64,000 nucleotides of DNA, from assembly GCA_029531795.1 (NCBI GenBank), contig JAPEIS010000007.1, positions 2,170,001-2,234,000 on the forward strand, written 5' to 3'. A model generated the notes under the pieces. It was not told the DNA's origin and made no database searches. It saw only the letters and a program-made list of their open reading frames with translations. Position 1 is the stretch's first letter; each line of letters begins with the position of its first letter. Shown piece by piece: positions 1 through 10,874 of this stretch. The translations under genes and the position numbers were made by a program. The stretch comes from Sclerotinia nivalis. Taxonomy: Eukaryota > Ascomycota > Leotiomycetes > Helotiales > Sclerotiniaceae.

Positions 1-1446
1 TGAAATAGTTGAACAAAAGCCGACTTGGATAGCAATTTGTATGTTGGAAGATACCTGTGAAATATGGGATTCATACACGCACTGCTAATCAGCACAAGAT
101 CATGGAGAAACCAGAGATATTCAAAAGTGCAAATGCACGATGCGAGGAGGTTCTTCACGCTAGCAAAAACCTCTTGGTCTGACTACGCCGCGAGATAGCA
201 TACTGCCAAGGCTATGTAACCCTACTATCCGTATGTTTGCAAATTCTTATTCGTAACCTGCTATACTTAACAGCAAAGTCCACGGGTGGCATGATATTTG
301 GGAAAAGCTGCAGAAAATAAGCGCTTGTGCAAGGGGCAACTATCAACTAGACCTCGAGTCCAGGGGGGGTTGTATCTCGATACTTCGAGTACCTACCATA
401 TCTGGTATCTCGATGACTGTTTTTCTTTGCATTAGAATGTACACGAAGCGATCCTCAATAGTTGAATGGGATTAATGATAGCCGTAGAGCTTGCATATAA
501 TTGTGCCTCAATTTCCTGATATTATGGAAAAAGTTCGCCCATGACAATATCGTCTGTTGTGATCACCTTCATTATCCGGATAGCAATATAACATGTTTTA
601 ATCTCTGTACTATTATGCTGGTTCGTTTGAATTGAATTCCGTGTAAGTACTTCTTGAATATCAGCTGTGGATTTAGCTGCACGTTCAAGTGTAGGGATGT
701 TGAAAGCAGAAGGTATCTTGAGGCTGCGCCGAAGCGGACAAAATAGGTAACAGAATTAAGTAGGGATCGATTGATGCCTATAGCGTAGGAGTTGTTTGAT
801 TGGTTTCCACTTTGCCGGTACTGTAGATTGAATTGAAGAAATATCCCTCACACGAAAATCTGCCCTTCCATAGACATGGCGCTATGGCCTGGTTGTTGAT
901 CGTTCGAATCACCAACGGTTGGTGCTAAGCACCAACAAAACTAATTTTTTCCCTGGCATTTGCCCCTGTCATCCGCGAACAGCTGCCAGTTTTGGGAAAT
1001 CCGTTAAAAAGATTTGCTGGTGCAAATGTATGATTCATCTTTCTTTTTAAGCTTGATAACACCTAAATGATACCCGACTGCCTGTGACAGTAGATAAGCA
1101 GAAAGACCACTTTAGTGTACCTACAGGGCCGACACCCTGGCTTGAGCCTGGGAGATGCTTATTGCCACGTCCATATTCGGTGTTCACCTCCGTAGAGATG
1201 AATTAAAATTTATGATTCAACCCATTTGTAGACCCAATATCACGCTATTAATCTGCCTTGTACCGAGAAAATTTTATGTGATCGCGCGGAACCTCAAAAA
1301 TATTCAACCGTTGTAGAACGAACTACGATTAAACCCTCCTAAGAGAACGATTATTTCCGAGCCATTGTATACCACCCGCCCTGTATTTCAATTCTTCTTT
1401 TATCTCTCGTCAGTCTCAAACACTTTTGATTCGACCAAATGCCTGC
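1..1446. other. Intergenic, no gene recognised
   Basis: No convincing coding region is seen. Short open stretches near 1-400 are broken by stops in all frames and may be remains of an old gene, but I cannot name a family. The stretch from 1200 to 1446 is the 3' flank of the minus-strand gene that follows. Confidence 0.5.
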
Positions 1447-2631
1447 TCACTGCCTTAGGGCCTCTCTTAAAGTGTACCGTCTTTTCCCTAATATACTATC
1501 AGAAGTAAATGTAGTTTGATGACGAGAATGTGACCAATTCATGGCTTCTTCGGAGTCCATGCTGACGAATGCACCATTCCTACTCTTCTGTGCAGCCTCC
1601 CATATCTTATCCATCCCAACCTCGTCGGCTTTGTTCAACCTCAAATCATAAAAGTAGTACACCAATTGATCTAATCTCACCCACGTGTAACCCTGATATC
1701 CTTCCTTATATGTCCTTCCTGGCACGGGAAACTCAGCCTCAAATGCTAATACACGCATGTTATCGTAGAAATATCCCGATTCCACAACCAAGTCGATACA
1801 AACTGGATCAAATACAAGAAAGGTATTTGTGAGGAATCCCGAATCGGCGATCCCATTGTCGAGATTATCTATATATTCATCAGTCGGGACGACATCTTCT
1901 CTTCTCTGATATGTCTCCGGATCTTCTAGAATTTCCCGAAATGCGTTTCGGAATAGAGAACCGGCATCCTGATCAGCGCTCTCGCCGTTGCTATCTTTGT
2001 TTTGTAAGGAGGTTGCAGGAGATACAAACGCAGTACTTGGTGCATTAAACGTCATATATCGCCATTTGCCATTGATGATATCTTTTGAGCCATTAAACCG
2101 AAGTGCATGTTCGAAGAAGCCACATAGTGCAGATTGAAATTCTTCAAGGCGTTCTGCATCGATTTTTTGAGCAGCAGCATCATAAAGACAGATGTACCCC
2201 CATTGCTGTTTCCCCTCCCTGTAAAGCTGCCTTATCCATTCCGGTGCAAAGGGCAAGGCTGCATTGACTGCGCTGTTTATTTGGACATCTTTTAATGCTT
2301 TCTCACGACCCCAGAACTCTTGAATACCAATATTGAAAGCTTCTTCCTCGTTCGGGAGATACGCTGGAGCTTTGACATCGAAAAATTCGTCTCCCGCTTC
2401 TTCACTCAAGTCCATGAACCCATCAGTAATTCGTGAATTTTCCTCTCTCGTAGGAGATGTCCAAAACCGATTTTTCAAAACTAGAACTTCTGCGTCTGTG
2501 AGACTGCCACGATCCGTGACAGCTTTCTCAATCAGTTCGGCGCGTGAAAGATTTGTTGCTGCTTTTATATTGGCAGTTTCCATGTCCGGATCAGGAAGAT
2601 CGAGAACCACGCGTCGTTCCGACTCCGTCAT
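1447..2631 (-). CDS. Uncharacterised fungal protein, 394 aa
   Basis: Single open frame of 394 codons on the minus strand, starting MTESERRVV and ending YTLREALRQ. I do not recognise a named domain. The N-terminal 70 residues are helical and charged (AATNLSRAELIEKAV, then a segment with LKNRFWTSP). The middle is rich in aromatic residues and contains WGYICLYD, and the C-terminal third carries an acidic stretch followed by YTWVRLDQLVYYFYDLR. No signal peptide or membrane segment is visible, so a soluble protein is likely. Composition and absence of stops over 1.2 kb argue for a real gene. The start is uncertain: a second open frame lies immediately upstream and its stop overlaps this ATG (TGA within ATGA), so the annotated N-terminus may be short or the gene may carry a frameshift. 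Confidence 0.7.
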   Translation of the reverse strand: MTESERRVVLDLPDPDMETANIKAATNLSRAELIEKAVTDRGSLTDAEVLVLKNRFWTSPTREENSRITDGFMDLSEEAGDEFFDVKAPAYLPNEEEAFNIGIQEFWGREKALKDVQINSAVNAALPFAPEWIRQLYREGKQQWGYICLYDAAAQKIDAERLEEFQSALCGFFEHALRFNGSKDIINGKWRYMTFNAPSTAFVSPATSLQNKDSNGESADQDAGSLFRNAFREILEDPETYQRREDVVPTDEYIDNLDNGIADSGFLTNTFLVFDPVCIDLVVESGYFYDNMRVLAFEAEFPVPGRTYKEGYQGYTWVRLDQLVYYFYDLRLNKADEVGMDKIWEAAQKSRNGAFVSMDSEEAMNWSHSRHQTTFTSDSILGKRRYTLREALRQ

Positions 2632-2837
2632 GGTAGAAAGCGATAAAAGAGCTTTTCCTTCAAAGATGGATAAGCTGAAATGAGATCCTGAAGGGTGGTT
2701 TGGTTGCGTAAAACTCTCATTGAGCTGGCCAGTAGTGGCTCGATGTCGGCGATGGAAGATGCCATGCTTACTTTTTTTGTAGGAAAAACTTCAATAATGT
2801 GATGTTCTGACATGTAAGTGTGAACGATGGTTGACAA
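2628..2837 (-). other. Upstream ORF or frameshifted N-terminus of the 1447-2631 gene
   Basis: Open frame of 69 codons on the minus strand. An internal Met at 2765 gives a 45-residue peptide (MASSIADIEPLLASS... AYPSLKEKLFYRFLP) with protein-like composition. Its stop codon overlaps the ATG of the downstream frame by the shared A, and no GT donor lies near its end, so a simple intron does not join the two. Either it is an overlapping uORF regulating the downstream gene, or the two frames are one protein broken by a one-base change. I cannot decide between these from the sequence. Confidence 0.4.
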
Positions 2838-3604
2838 CTTTTTTGGAGTAGACCACTAGATAATTGTTGGAGCTATCAAATCTCGGTTAGTAACGGCATC
2901 CAATCAAACAAGCGAACTCTACCGTACATCAGGCCAATCATGTGAAGGTCATGTGATGTCTCCTTTGTCAATCACCTACTAGTACCTAGTATTTCTGAAG
3001 ATAAACCAACGAGATATCTAGTACGTATACCTAGCCTCCATAATAATTGGGTTTCTCAAGCAGCCATGATAGTTTTCAGTCCTAGACAGAACAGATATCG
3101 TGATGTCCCTCACCTAGCTGGAGAGATAAGATGACAATCATTTTACTAGAACTATACGATGAAATGAGAGTAATCTTAGAATTGTATGCGTCTGTCTAGA
3201 AGGGACGATGTGTACGTAGAAAGCGATACGTAAGGAAGAGAATGGAGGGTTATTAACCAAGGCGGAACGAGGAGAAATTAGGATAAAGCTTAAAGATACA
3301 CGTGGCACAAAGGGCAAATGCCTAAATCGAACTATATTGCTTGCAACGATAATGAGCTCGTGAAATTTGAGATATTGATTCCATTGAGAAAGGGAAAGGG
3401 AACAGCGAAAGAATAAAATTCTACAATCGAAATCCAAATCACATAATCATGAAGCGAAAAAGGACCTTCGTAATAATTTCGTTCTCAATCTAGACTTGGC
3501 TAGGTTGACGATACTGCTATTAATATACATATGGTGCCAGCCCAGAACAATACAAGGTGTTTAAAAGTCAATATACCAGAGTTGGATGCTCGAGTAGTGA
3601 TGAA
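2838..3604. other. Intergenic, no gene recognised
   Basis: The stretch lies between two minus-strand genes: the upstream flank of the first and the 3' flank of the 2EXR-like gene. A 99-codon open frame at 3138-3437 (-) is low-complexity (Ser, Phe, Leu, Arg), has no neighbouring exon and is probably fortuitous. Confidence 0.5.
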
Positions 3605-4622
3605 TCAATCGTGAAAAGGTTGTGCGAACTGGAAGTTCCATTCATTCCATTGATCGTCGGTCATTTGACGCAAGATATCACCATAATCTCGCTCCTCGAC
3701 GGAGCCCGGTTGAGTTCTAATTTTTTTATCAGTGAAGCCCATCATTATCATCACTGGATACTCACAAGCAAGCTTTCTTCGCAGCGAAGACTCCCTCTTC
3801 AGTGCCATAGAACTCAATGTCAATGCAAGAACCACGCGGAGGGCGTTGTAGCCTGAGTTGACAGTGTGGATTTGATAGTCTCTTTAAATCGTTTACATAC
3901 CCCTCCTGATTGGACAATGTAGGCCGGTAGGCCGGTTCCAATACCAACAAGTCGAATACTTTGCCAGGTTCAGCGCGTTTGGATAAGGAAGCAAAATGGA
4001 ATTTTGGCCGGCTACCCGGTACCCATTTCGCAAATTGAGATTCGCCTCTTTCTAAATATTGAATACTTCTAAAGTTATGTATATCCCTTCGTTCGTAGTA
4101 CTTTCCGGTGTACATAGCTGGGCGTAATGTAATGCTTTCATCCACATGTGGAAACAATGAAACGCAAAGAATAATCTCCTCCAAATTCGGCCATCCATCA
4201 TGGAAGTTCGGGAGCTTATCCATTTGCATACCATGAAGAGAATTTAATCCAAAAGACAAAAGCACCTCATTATTACTGAGTATATTGCCGTTAAAAGGTT
4301 GATAAGGGATTGTAAGGGCGCCTCCTGTCACACATGAGCAAAGATACCCTAACTCCCCCATACAAGAGCGTCGTCTGTCGGTGACGCAGTTAATCGCAAC
4401 ACGCGAAAGTTGTTTCTTTGTCCTGACCAAACTGTCTACAAAGCAGCACATTGTACCTAAGCAAGTATTTTGACCGAAGTAAATGGTGTCGATAGAAGGG
4501 TCTGTGAATACATACTTTAATGGGGATGAGCTTTGATGCGGATGAATTCCCAAGGTCGAGCAGATCTGGGGAGATGTAGCACCAGCAGCCAGTTCAGTCA
4601 AAGGTACGTCGCCACTTGCCAT
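3605..4622 (-). CDS. 2EXR-like domain protein, 322 aa, two exons
   Basis: Model: exon 1 is 4622-3766 and exon 2 is 3716-3605, with a 49-nt intron (3717-3765) that has GTGAGT, a CACTGAT branch-like site and TTAG. The junction keeps the frame: the first exon would otherwise end after KKACL, and the spliced protein continues LTQPGSVEERDYGDILRQ and ends QPFHD. The N-terminal third (DTIYFG... VRTKKQLSRVAINC) and the later segment LEEIILCVSLFP resemble 2EXR/F-box-like proteins that form large families in leotiomycetes. Those proteins have no established biochemical role. No signal peptide or membrane helix is seen. The domain call rests on pattern similarity only. Confidence 0.65.
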
Positions 4623-5492
4623 GATGTCGCAGTAACTGAAATTTGATGGAAGTGAAGTTATTGTCAGTGTAAGTAAGGTTTGTGACCAAGAAACAAGAAC
4701 AAGAGTTGGTTGTTGGTGAAGTGTAAGGAATCGGAAGAGATATTTAGAACCGATATGGATGTTGATAAAAGATTCGAAGGCGGCGGAGTAGGTAGAAGGG
4801 TACGAGTTATTATAAAGCTAGGCCAAATATGTTGGTACGTGATTTCGCTTATGCTGCTCGAAGAACAAATCCAGTAGTTAAAAGTCTATGAAGCTGAGAT
4901 ATTCAGGACCAAGTCGGATGCTGGTAAATATGTAGAACTGAACGTGTTAAGTAGAGGCAGAGGTTATGATACCAAAGGCCGAATGTGTTGGTATATGAGT
5001 CTACTTATGCGAAAAGCCTTAACAAAAGTGTTTTCAATGAAAGGGTTGTATATGATTCTCTGACTCCGATTCAGCATCTTCAGCATTAAACACCTGGTCA
5101 ATCCTCCATTTGTCATCGGCTTGTCCTTGTAGGATGAGTCTACAAAAGATTTTTGCCGAATTTTCCCGGGAAGTGTATTCACCATTCCAATATGACTGTT
5201 GTGGACCTCGTTTGGTGAATACAAAATTTTTATTTTGAGGCTTTGAGATAAATGTCTAAGCGAGGAAAATGAAGTGATTGTAAGGTGGAGTTAAAACGCA
5301 CCATATATGATTGAAGGTAGGAAAATACTCATACTTATAAGCTGTTGTGGTGACATGTGTAGCAATAAAGTTTATTAGTGGCTCTATTTTTTGACGCCGC
5401 GGCGAAGCTCATCCTACCACCGGAACATTTGTGAGAAGTGTTACTAGCACCCAGGTGATGTCAAATTCTTATATTCAACAAGTTTATCTACC
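4623..5492. other. Intergenic with an imperfect direct repeat
   Basis: Upstream region of the 2EXR-like gene. A roughly 36-bp segment at about 4821-4856 recurs imperfectly at about 4977-5012 (shared core GGCC.AAT.TGTTGGTA). An 86-codon minus-strand open frame covers the second copy. I see no family in it and do not call it a gene. Confidence 0.4.
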
Positions 5493-6728
5493 TTACAAAG
5501 GAGCCTCAGCCCCTCCACTACCCAAAACATCCTCAATTACGTCTTCTGGTCCTATACCATCCAACAGTTCTTTTATGGCATCTAAGTCACTACCCCACTG
5601 CATACTGCGTTCTCTCTCCGGATTTGCGATATCGATACGATGAAGATAAATTTTTCTAGCGGCAAGAGCAACAAGAGATGGCGTAACGTATGGGAGTCCA
5701 TGCAATGGCGCGAGACATCTAACAGGAGTTAGAATGAATCTTTTTAGGTAGGCCGGATCATGCTTACCTGACTAGCTTATCAAAATGCTTTGTGGCAATT
5801 GCAGATATACCAGTCGCTACGGCACGGTGGATTCTAAGGAACGAAGCAATATTTTGCTGATATTGCTTTACCTCAACACTAACAGTAGTGTTTTTACTTT
5901 GCTGAGCTAGACTTTCTATATCCTGTACTCAGATCAGTAACAATAACCTGATCACATGCTCAAGATCACTAACCATCGGGGATATTCTCGCCCATAAACT
6001 TTCTTCAGCCTGTAGCGTTGAACTCCTTTTCACTACAGATAGAGTTGAGCTCGTATCATCTGTAAACAGATCTTCTAAGTTCGGGAAGCCATCTTGCGGA
6101 TCGTGGACATGGGAAATGAACATATAGTCATTTAAATGTTTCGTCAACCTCGGGCCCTGACCGCCTGCTATGGCCGCAATAAACAAGAAACGTTTCGGCG
6201 CATTTTGTATGGATGTCCTTGTGAAAAGTCGTTTCGTTCGCATTAGCTCTAATGCCTGAATCTGTATCTGCCGCGGTGCTTCATCAAGATTCCTAGCAAT
6301 GATTACATTTGCTATCGTCTTGTTATCGGTCGTTTCCGGTACGGACGATCGATTGATTGACTGAAAAGCGGGAGTTTGTAGGAGGTAGGAGTCGCGGCGA
6401 TTTACCAAAGGGGAATCGGTTCGAGTAGGAGCGGTATCGACGGAAAGGATAGCATGGGCGAAATCGTCGAGAGTAGTATGGCTGTTGCAATCAATGACAG
6501 CATATGTTAAGCCGAAAACTTTAGATGCGACCTGCAAAAGATTAGTACACACTCGGTACGGGGATGAAAAGATATATTCACCAGCTGTAACTCCTGTATG
6601 AGATCATCTAGAGCATCAGGATCTGTATCAATGATACAGTGCTCTTCTGCGACTAAACATATTAATGCGGCGAGCTCCAAGTCGCTGAGCTCGTGAATCT
6701 TGTTGATCAACTCCTCGTCTGCCATCAA
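5493..6728 (-). CDS. Magnesium-chelatase/MoxR-like protein without P-loop, 361 aa
   Basis: Four exons on the minus strand: 6728-6582, 6531-5974, 5922-5768 and 5718-5493. The introns are 50, 51 and 49 nt with GTGAAT/GTTAGT/GTAAGC donors; the first has TACTAAT just before CAG. All joins keep the frame (362 codons with stop). The N-terminal 50 residues are helical (LSDLELAALICLVAEEHC). The central part has NVIIARNLDEAPRQIQIQAL, which looks like the Walker B/sensor region of ChlI/MoxR AAA+ proteins. The C-terminal part (YVTPSLVALAARKIYLHRI) resembles the AAA+ lid. No GxxGxGKS P-loop is present, so ATP hydrolysis is doubtful. Fungal relatives are often annotated as magnesium chelatase, but fungi make no chlorophyll and the role is unknown. 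It diverges from VPS16 across a 273-bp gap. Confidence 0.75.
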
Positions 6729-7001
6729 TCCATGAAGAGAATGGTTTCAACCAAAGCCCATCTCTATAAGTGAAATGGATTCAAGACACAAATCAAACAA
6801 TTCACTGGTTATAGTTATATTGTCATAACTCTGAGTTGTGTAAAGATTGATGTCGCGCACAATGTTGAATGTTGTTGATGATCACTAGCGTCGAGCTTTG
6901 ACCACATCTTGAATTGGGAGCTTCTTTAAGATGTAATGAAACATCTTCAAGCAACAACAATAACCACCCTGGAGTATAATGAAGAATCATACCTTATTAA
7001 A
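6729..7001. promoter_or_regulatory. Shared divergent promoter region
   Basis: 273 bp separate the ATG of the ChlI-like gene (-) from the ATG of VPS16 (+), so both promoters must lie here or overlap the genes. No TATA box stands out. The role is inferred from position only. Confidence 0.45.
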
Positions 7002-9918
7002 ATGACAAGTCCTACAGCAGAATGGGAGAAGGTGGGGGATAAATTCTATCGAAAAATACAATTATATACAGCGGTATTTGACCAGGACCTGGAGCTCGAG
7101 AACTACGTGGTCACGGGATGTTCATACGGAGGAGCAATTGGTGCGTTATGTTGTTTCTTTTTGATTGTCAGGATTCTGCTGGTAAACTTCGAGAGGTTCC
7201 AATATGAGGAGGGCAGCGGGTACTGCAATCACAAATCTATGTAAACCATCAAGGGGCAAGTTGGGGGGTCGCGAAGCAAAAGCTACGTAGTTCCATGTCA
7301 CCGCAACCCTCCAGGAGTAGTGCTCCTCATGGATCCATCAGATAATTGACGTGTGCTTGTCTTCAAATCTCTGCAGACCATAGTGTGCATCATTTTATTT
7401 GCTTACATTGTACTTATAATCCAGCTTTATATCGAGACGAAACGAAACTTCAAACATTCAGAGGATCGCAGGCATCTAAATCCAGTATTGATTTGTACAG
7501 TTGTGCTGGCAAACTAGTTAGGAGAATTAATTGGGACCAAGGACCTATCAAAGGTCTCGGCTGGACCGAAGACGAAAAGCTCATCGTAGTCACCGCTGAC
7601 GGCACTGTACGATGTTACTATGACTTGCAAGGAGACTTTAATCAATTTTCTCTTGGAAATGGTGCTGAGGAATATGGTGTAACAGCTTGCAGGTTTGTAT
7701 TCGAGTTGATTTTGATTGGGTCCAAGCTTACATATCGAACAGATTCTATGGCACCGGATTTGTGGCATTGCTCTCCAATAATCATTTGATTTCAGTATCT
7801 AGATATGAAGAGCCACGCCCAAAACTACTAGCAACACCCCCTGAAGGTGAAGTTCATTCGTGGACATTAATACCGCCAGCATACACGCTGTCAAGATCAG
7901 TTGAAGTTCTATTGAGCATCGGTCAGACTATACACGTAGCCGATGCAGCTGAGTCTGAAGATCGTTTCCTAGACATTGGACCTTTTACACATATCAGTGT
8001 ATCCCCAAACGGCAAATTTGTAGCCCTTTACACAGAAACAGGAAACGCATATGTCATCACGAGCGACTTCCAGAACAGATTAAGTGAATATAATTCAAGG
8101 TCGAAAACTCCGCCAAAAGACGTTCAATGGTGTGGTAATGATGCTGTGGTGATTGCTTGGGAGGATGAAGTTCATCTCATCGGCCCTAACAATGCTGCTG
8201 CAAAGTTCTACTATGATGGCAGAGTTCACGTAATTGCTGGTTTGTAGCCTCTTGAATCCAACTGAGATCTTTGTTAATCAGTTTGTAGATCATGATGGTG
8301 TTCGATTGATAACCAATGATGTTTGCGATTTCTTGCAAAAAGTACCCGAAGTCACGGATGAAACTTTTCGATTCGGTACAGAATCACCAGCATCAATATT
8401 ATTGGACGCTGTTGAGCAGCTGGAACAACAATCTCCAAAAGCAGATGATAATATACAATTGATCAGGCCTCATCTAGTAGAGGCAGTTGATACCTGTGTA
8501 AGTAATCTACATAATATTCTGATACTACAACTGACCATTTCTAGGTCAAAGCGGCTGGTCATGAATTCAACATCCATTGGCAAAAGCAACTACTCAAGGC
8601 CGCCTCTTTCGGAAAATCAGTACTTGACATTTATAATAGCGATGATTTTGTTGATATGTGCGAAACACTTCGTGTATTGAACGCTGTTCGATATTACGAA
8701 ATCGGCATACCTTTATCATATGAACAATTTCTACGCCTTACTCCCGAAAAGCTTGTCAGGCGTCTCATCAACCGTCGAGAATATCTCTTGGCACTCAAGA
8801 TATCCGATTATCTGCGCCTTCCAACCGATAGAATATACGTCCACTGGGCATCACAAAAAGTACGCATAGGTTCCGAAGACGAAGACACAATTTGCCGTGC
8901 AATCGTCGAGAAACTTTCCGGCAAACGCGGCATCTCATTTGAAGAAATCGCTCGAGCAGCGTACGACGAAGGACGCGGCCGCCTGGCCACCTCCCTCCTA
9001 AACCACGAGCCCCGCGCCGGCAAACAAGTCCCCCTCCTCCTCTCCATGGAAGAAGACGAAATCGCACTCGATAAAGCCATCGAATCCGGTGACTCAGACC
9101 TAATAATCTACGTCCTCCTACACCTCAAAAAAAACCTCCCCCTCGCCTCCTTCTTCCGCGTAATCAACAGCCGACCCATCGCCACCTCCCTCGTCGAATC
9201 CTCCGCCCGCACAGAAGACTCCTCCTTCCTCAAAGATCTCTACTACCAAGACGACCGGCGCACCGACGGCGCCGCCGTCTTCATCCGCGAAGCCCTCCAG
9301 CAACCCGATTCCCGCACCGCATCCGACAAACTCGCCCTCGCCGCAAAACTCCTCTCCGACTCCAAAGAAACATCCTTCGAACTCAAAGCTCTACACGAAG
9401 CCTCCCTCCTCCTCCGCATGCAAGAATCCTTCGACCACGACCTAACCGAATCCTTCACCGGCCTCTCCCTCAACGAAACCCTCTTCAAACTAATCAAACT
9501 CGGCTACACGTCCCGCGCCAAAAAACTCACCACCGAATTCAAAATCCCCGAAAAAACAACCACGTGGATACGACTCCGCGCCCTCGTCTCCAGACGCGAC
9601 TGGTCCGCCCTGGAAGATCTCTCCAAAACCCGCAAATCCCCCATCGGTTGGCTCCCCTTCTACACGCTCATCCTGAACGCCGGAAACCAGAAACTAGCAG
9701 GCATCTTTGTGGAGAAGATAAAAGCGCAGGGCGAGGTAAAAGGGAAGGAGATCGTGGAGCTGTGGGAACGATGTGCGATGAAGGCGAGGGCGGCGGAGGA
9801 ATGTGTGAGGATTAAGGATGCGGGGGAGTGGGAACGACTTTTGGAGTCGTGTGCGGTGGGTAGTGTGGAGTTTAGGGAGGTGGAGAGGATTGGGGTGCAG
9901 GGGGGTTTGAGGAAGTAG
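7002..9918 (+). CDS. VPS16: Vps16, core subunit of HOPS/CORVET tethering complexes
   Basis: Five exons: 7002-7140, 7425-7692, 7743-8239, 8289-8497 and 8545-9918, giving 828 aa, the usual length for Vps16. The start is MTSPTAEWEKVGDKFYRK, matching the family N-terminus; an in-frame Met 66 nt upstream is less likely. Residues 1 to about 400 form the Vps16 N-terminal beta-propeller (GLGWTEDEKLIVVTADGT, WCGNDAVVIAWEDEVHLIGP). The rest is the helical C-terminal domain (AAGHEFNIHWQKQLLKAAS, LSYEQFLRLTPEKL, RLPTDRIYVHWASQKV, EIALDKAIESGDSDLI). Vps16 binds Vps33 and acts in endosome-vacuole fusion. Introns 2-4 are 47-50 nt, but intron 1 is 284 nt. It was placed because joining the flanks restores YGGAI-ALYRDE. 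The last exon is strongly C-rich from 8900 to 9710 and then becomes G-rich. Confidence 0.95.
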
Positions 9919-10874
9919 GTAGAAGATATAGCTGCTGGGTGTTGGATGAGTTGGGGTTTAGTGAAAGGGTCCGGAGAGAAAGTTGGGAGACTCGTGGTAA
10001 TGGGTAGGTAGGTAGTTAGGTAGTTAGGTAGTTAGATATACGTGTGCGGTTATGACGGGAGAGTTGGTTTTCATTTTATTGATTTCATACGTTTTTTTAT
10101 ACATCTCATCTGATAAATACAAATTGTCCTCGCCAGAATTATCCACAGAAAGATTATTAGCCTACACATCCTTCCTATCATGCAATAAGTAAACGAACAA
10201 ACAATAAATAAGTAAACATATATTCAAAGGTTCAATTAAAATAGCAAGCAAGCAAAATATGTATTCTTCATTTCTCATTTCCATATAAGCATCTCCTCTC
10301 AGACTAAGTATCAAGTATCAACTTATCACTATCACTATCAAACATCTCCTAGGTATCCCTCCATTCTCATTCTCCCACCAACTTCAGCGCCTGATCATAT
10401 CCATGATGACTCGAGCAATCATTGTGATAGTTCTCCATTTCAAATCAAGCGAGATATCTCCTCCTGCTTCGCTCCTGATTCCTATTCCTATTTCTATTCC
10501 TATTCACCACTGCGTATGTATATGCAAATGCGTAGGTATGTAGTGAGGTTCCTAGCTCCTAGCTCCTCGCCCCCTCATTCTGGTACTTTCCCAGCAAGGA
10601 TAATAAGCAATTAACCCCACCCCTGAGTTCATATGACTTTAGAATCGCTTCAAATGTACGCCCACCACTTTCGTAGATGTGATAACTAATCGATCAGCCA
10701 CCTATCTCTTCGAAACTATGTACCCTGATCGTTCATTATCCATCATCATAAGAGTACAAAATTGTCGATTATACCATTAGACCTATGGCCGCCCACTTTG
10801 ACTCCGTCTTCGCTAAAATGCAGAATATTTCAACGGCAAATTGCCTCGCGCTGATTCCTCGTATAAAGAGTTGT
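9919..10874. other. Intergenic between convergent VPS16 and DMA1-like genes
   Basis: AT-rich 3' flanks with no gene. A TAGG/TTAGG-type simple repeat lies at about 10002-10035, followed by Ser/Pro-type CT-rich sequence. It presumably holds both polyadenylation regions. Confidence 0.5.

Noticed and set aside
880..930. tRNA-like B box (GTTCGAATC)
   Set aside because: Flanking bases do not form a T-stem of five pairs, and no acceptor stem or A box is found at the right distance.
8795..9497. Minus-strand open frames over VPS16
   Set aside because: They arise from the C-rich codon use of the real gene on the other strand; composition is unnatural (Arg/Gly/Glu runs).
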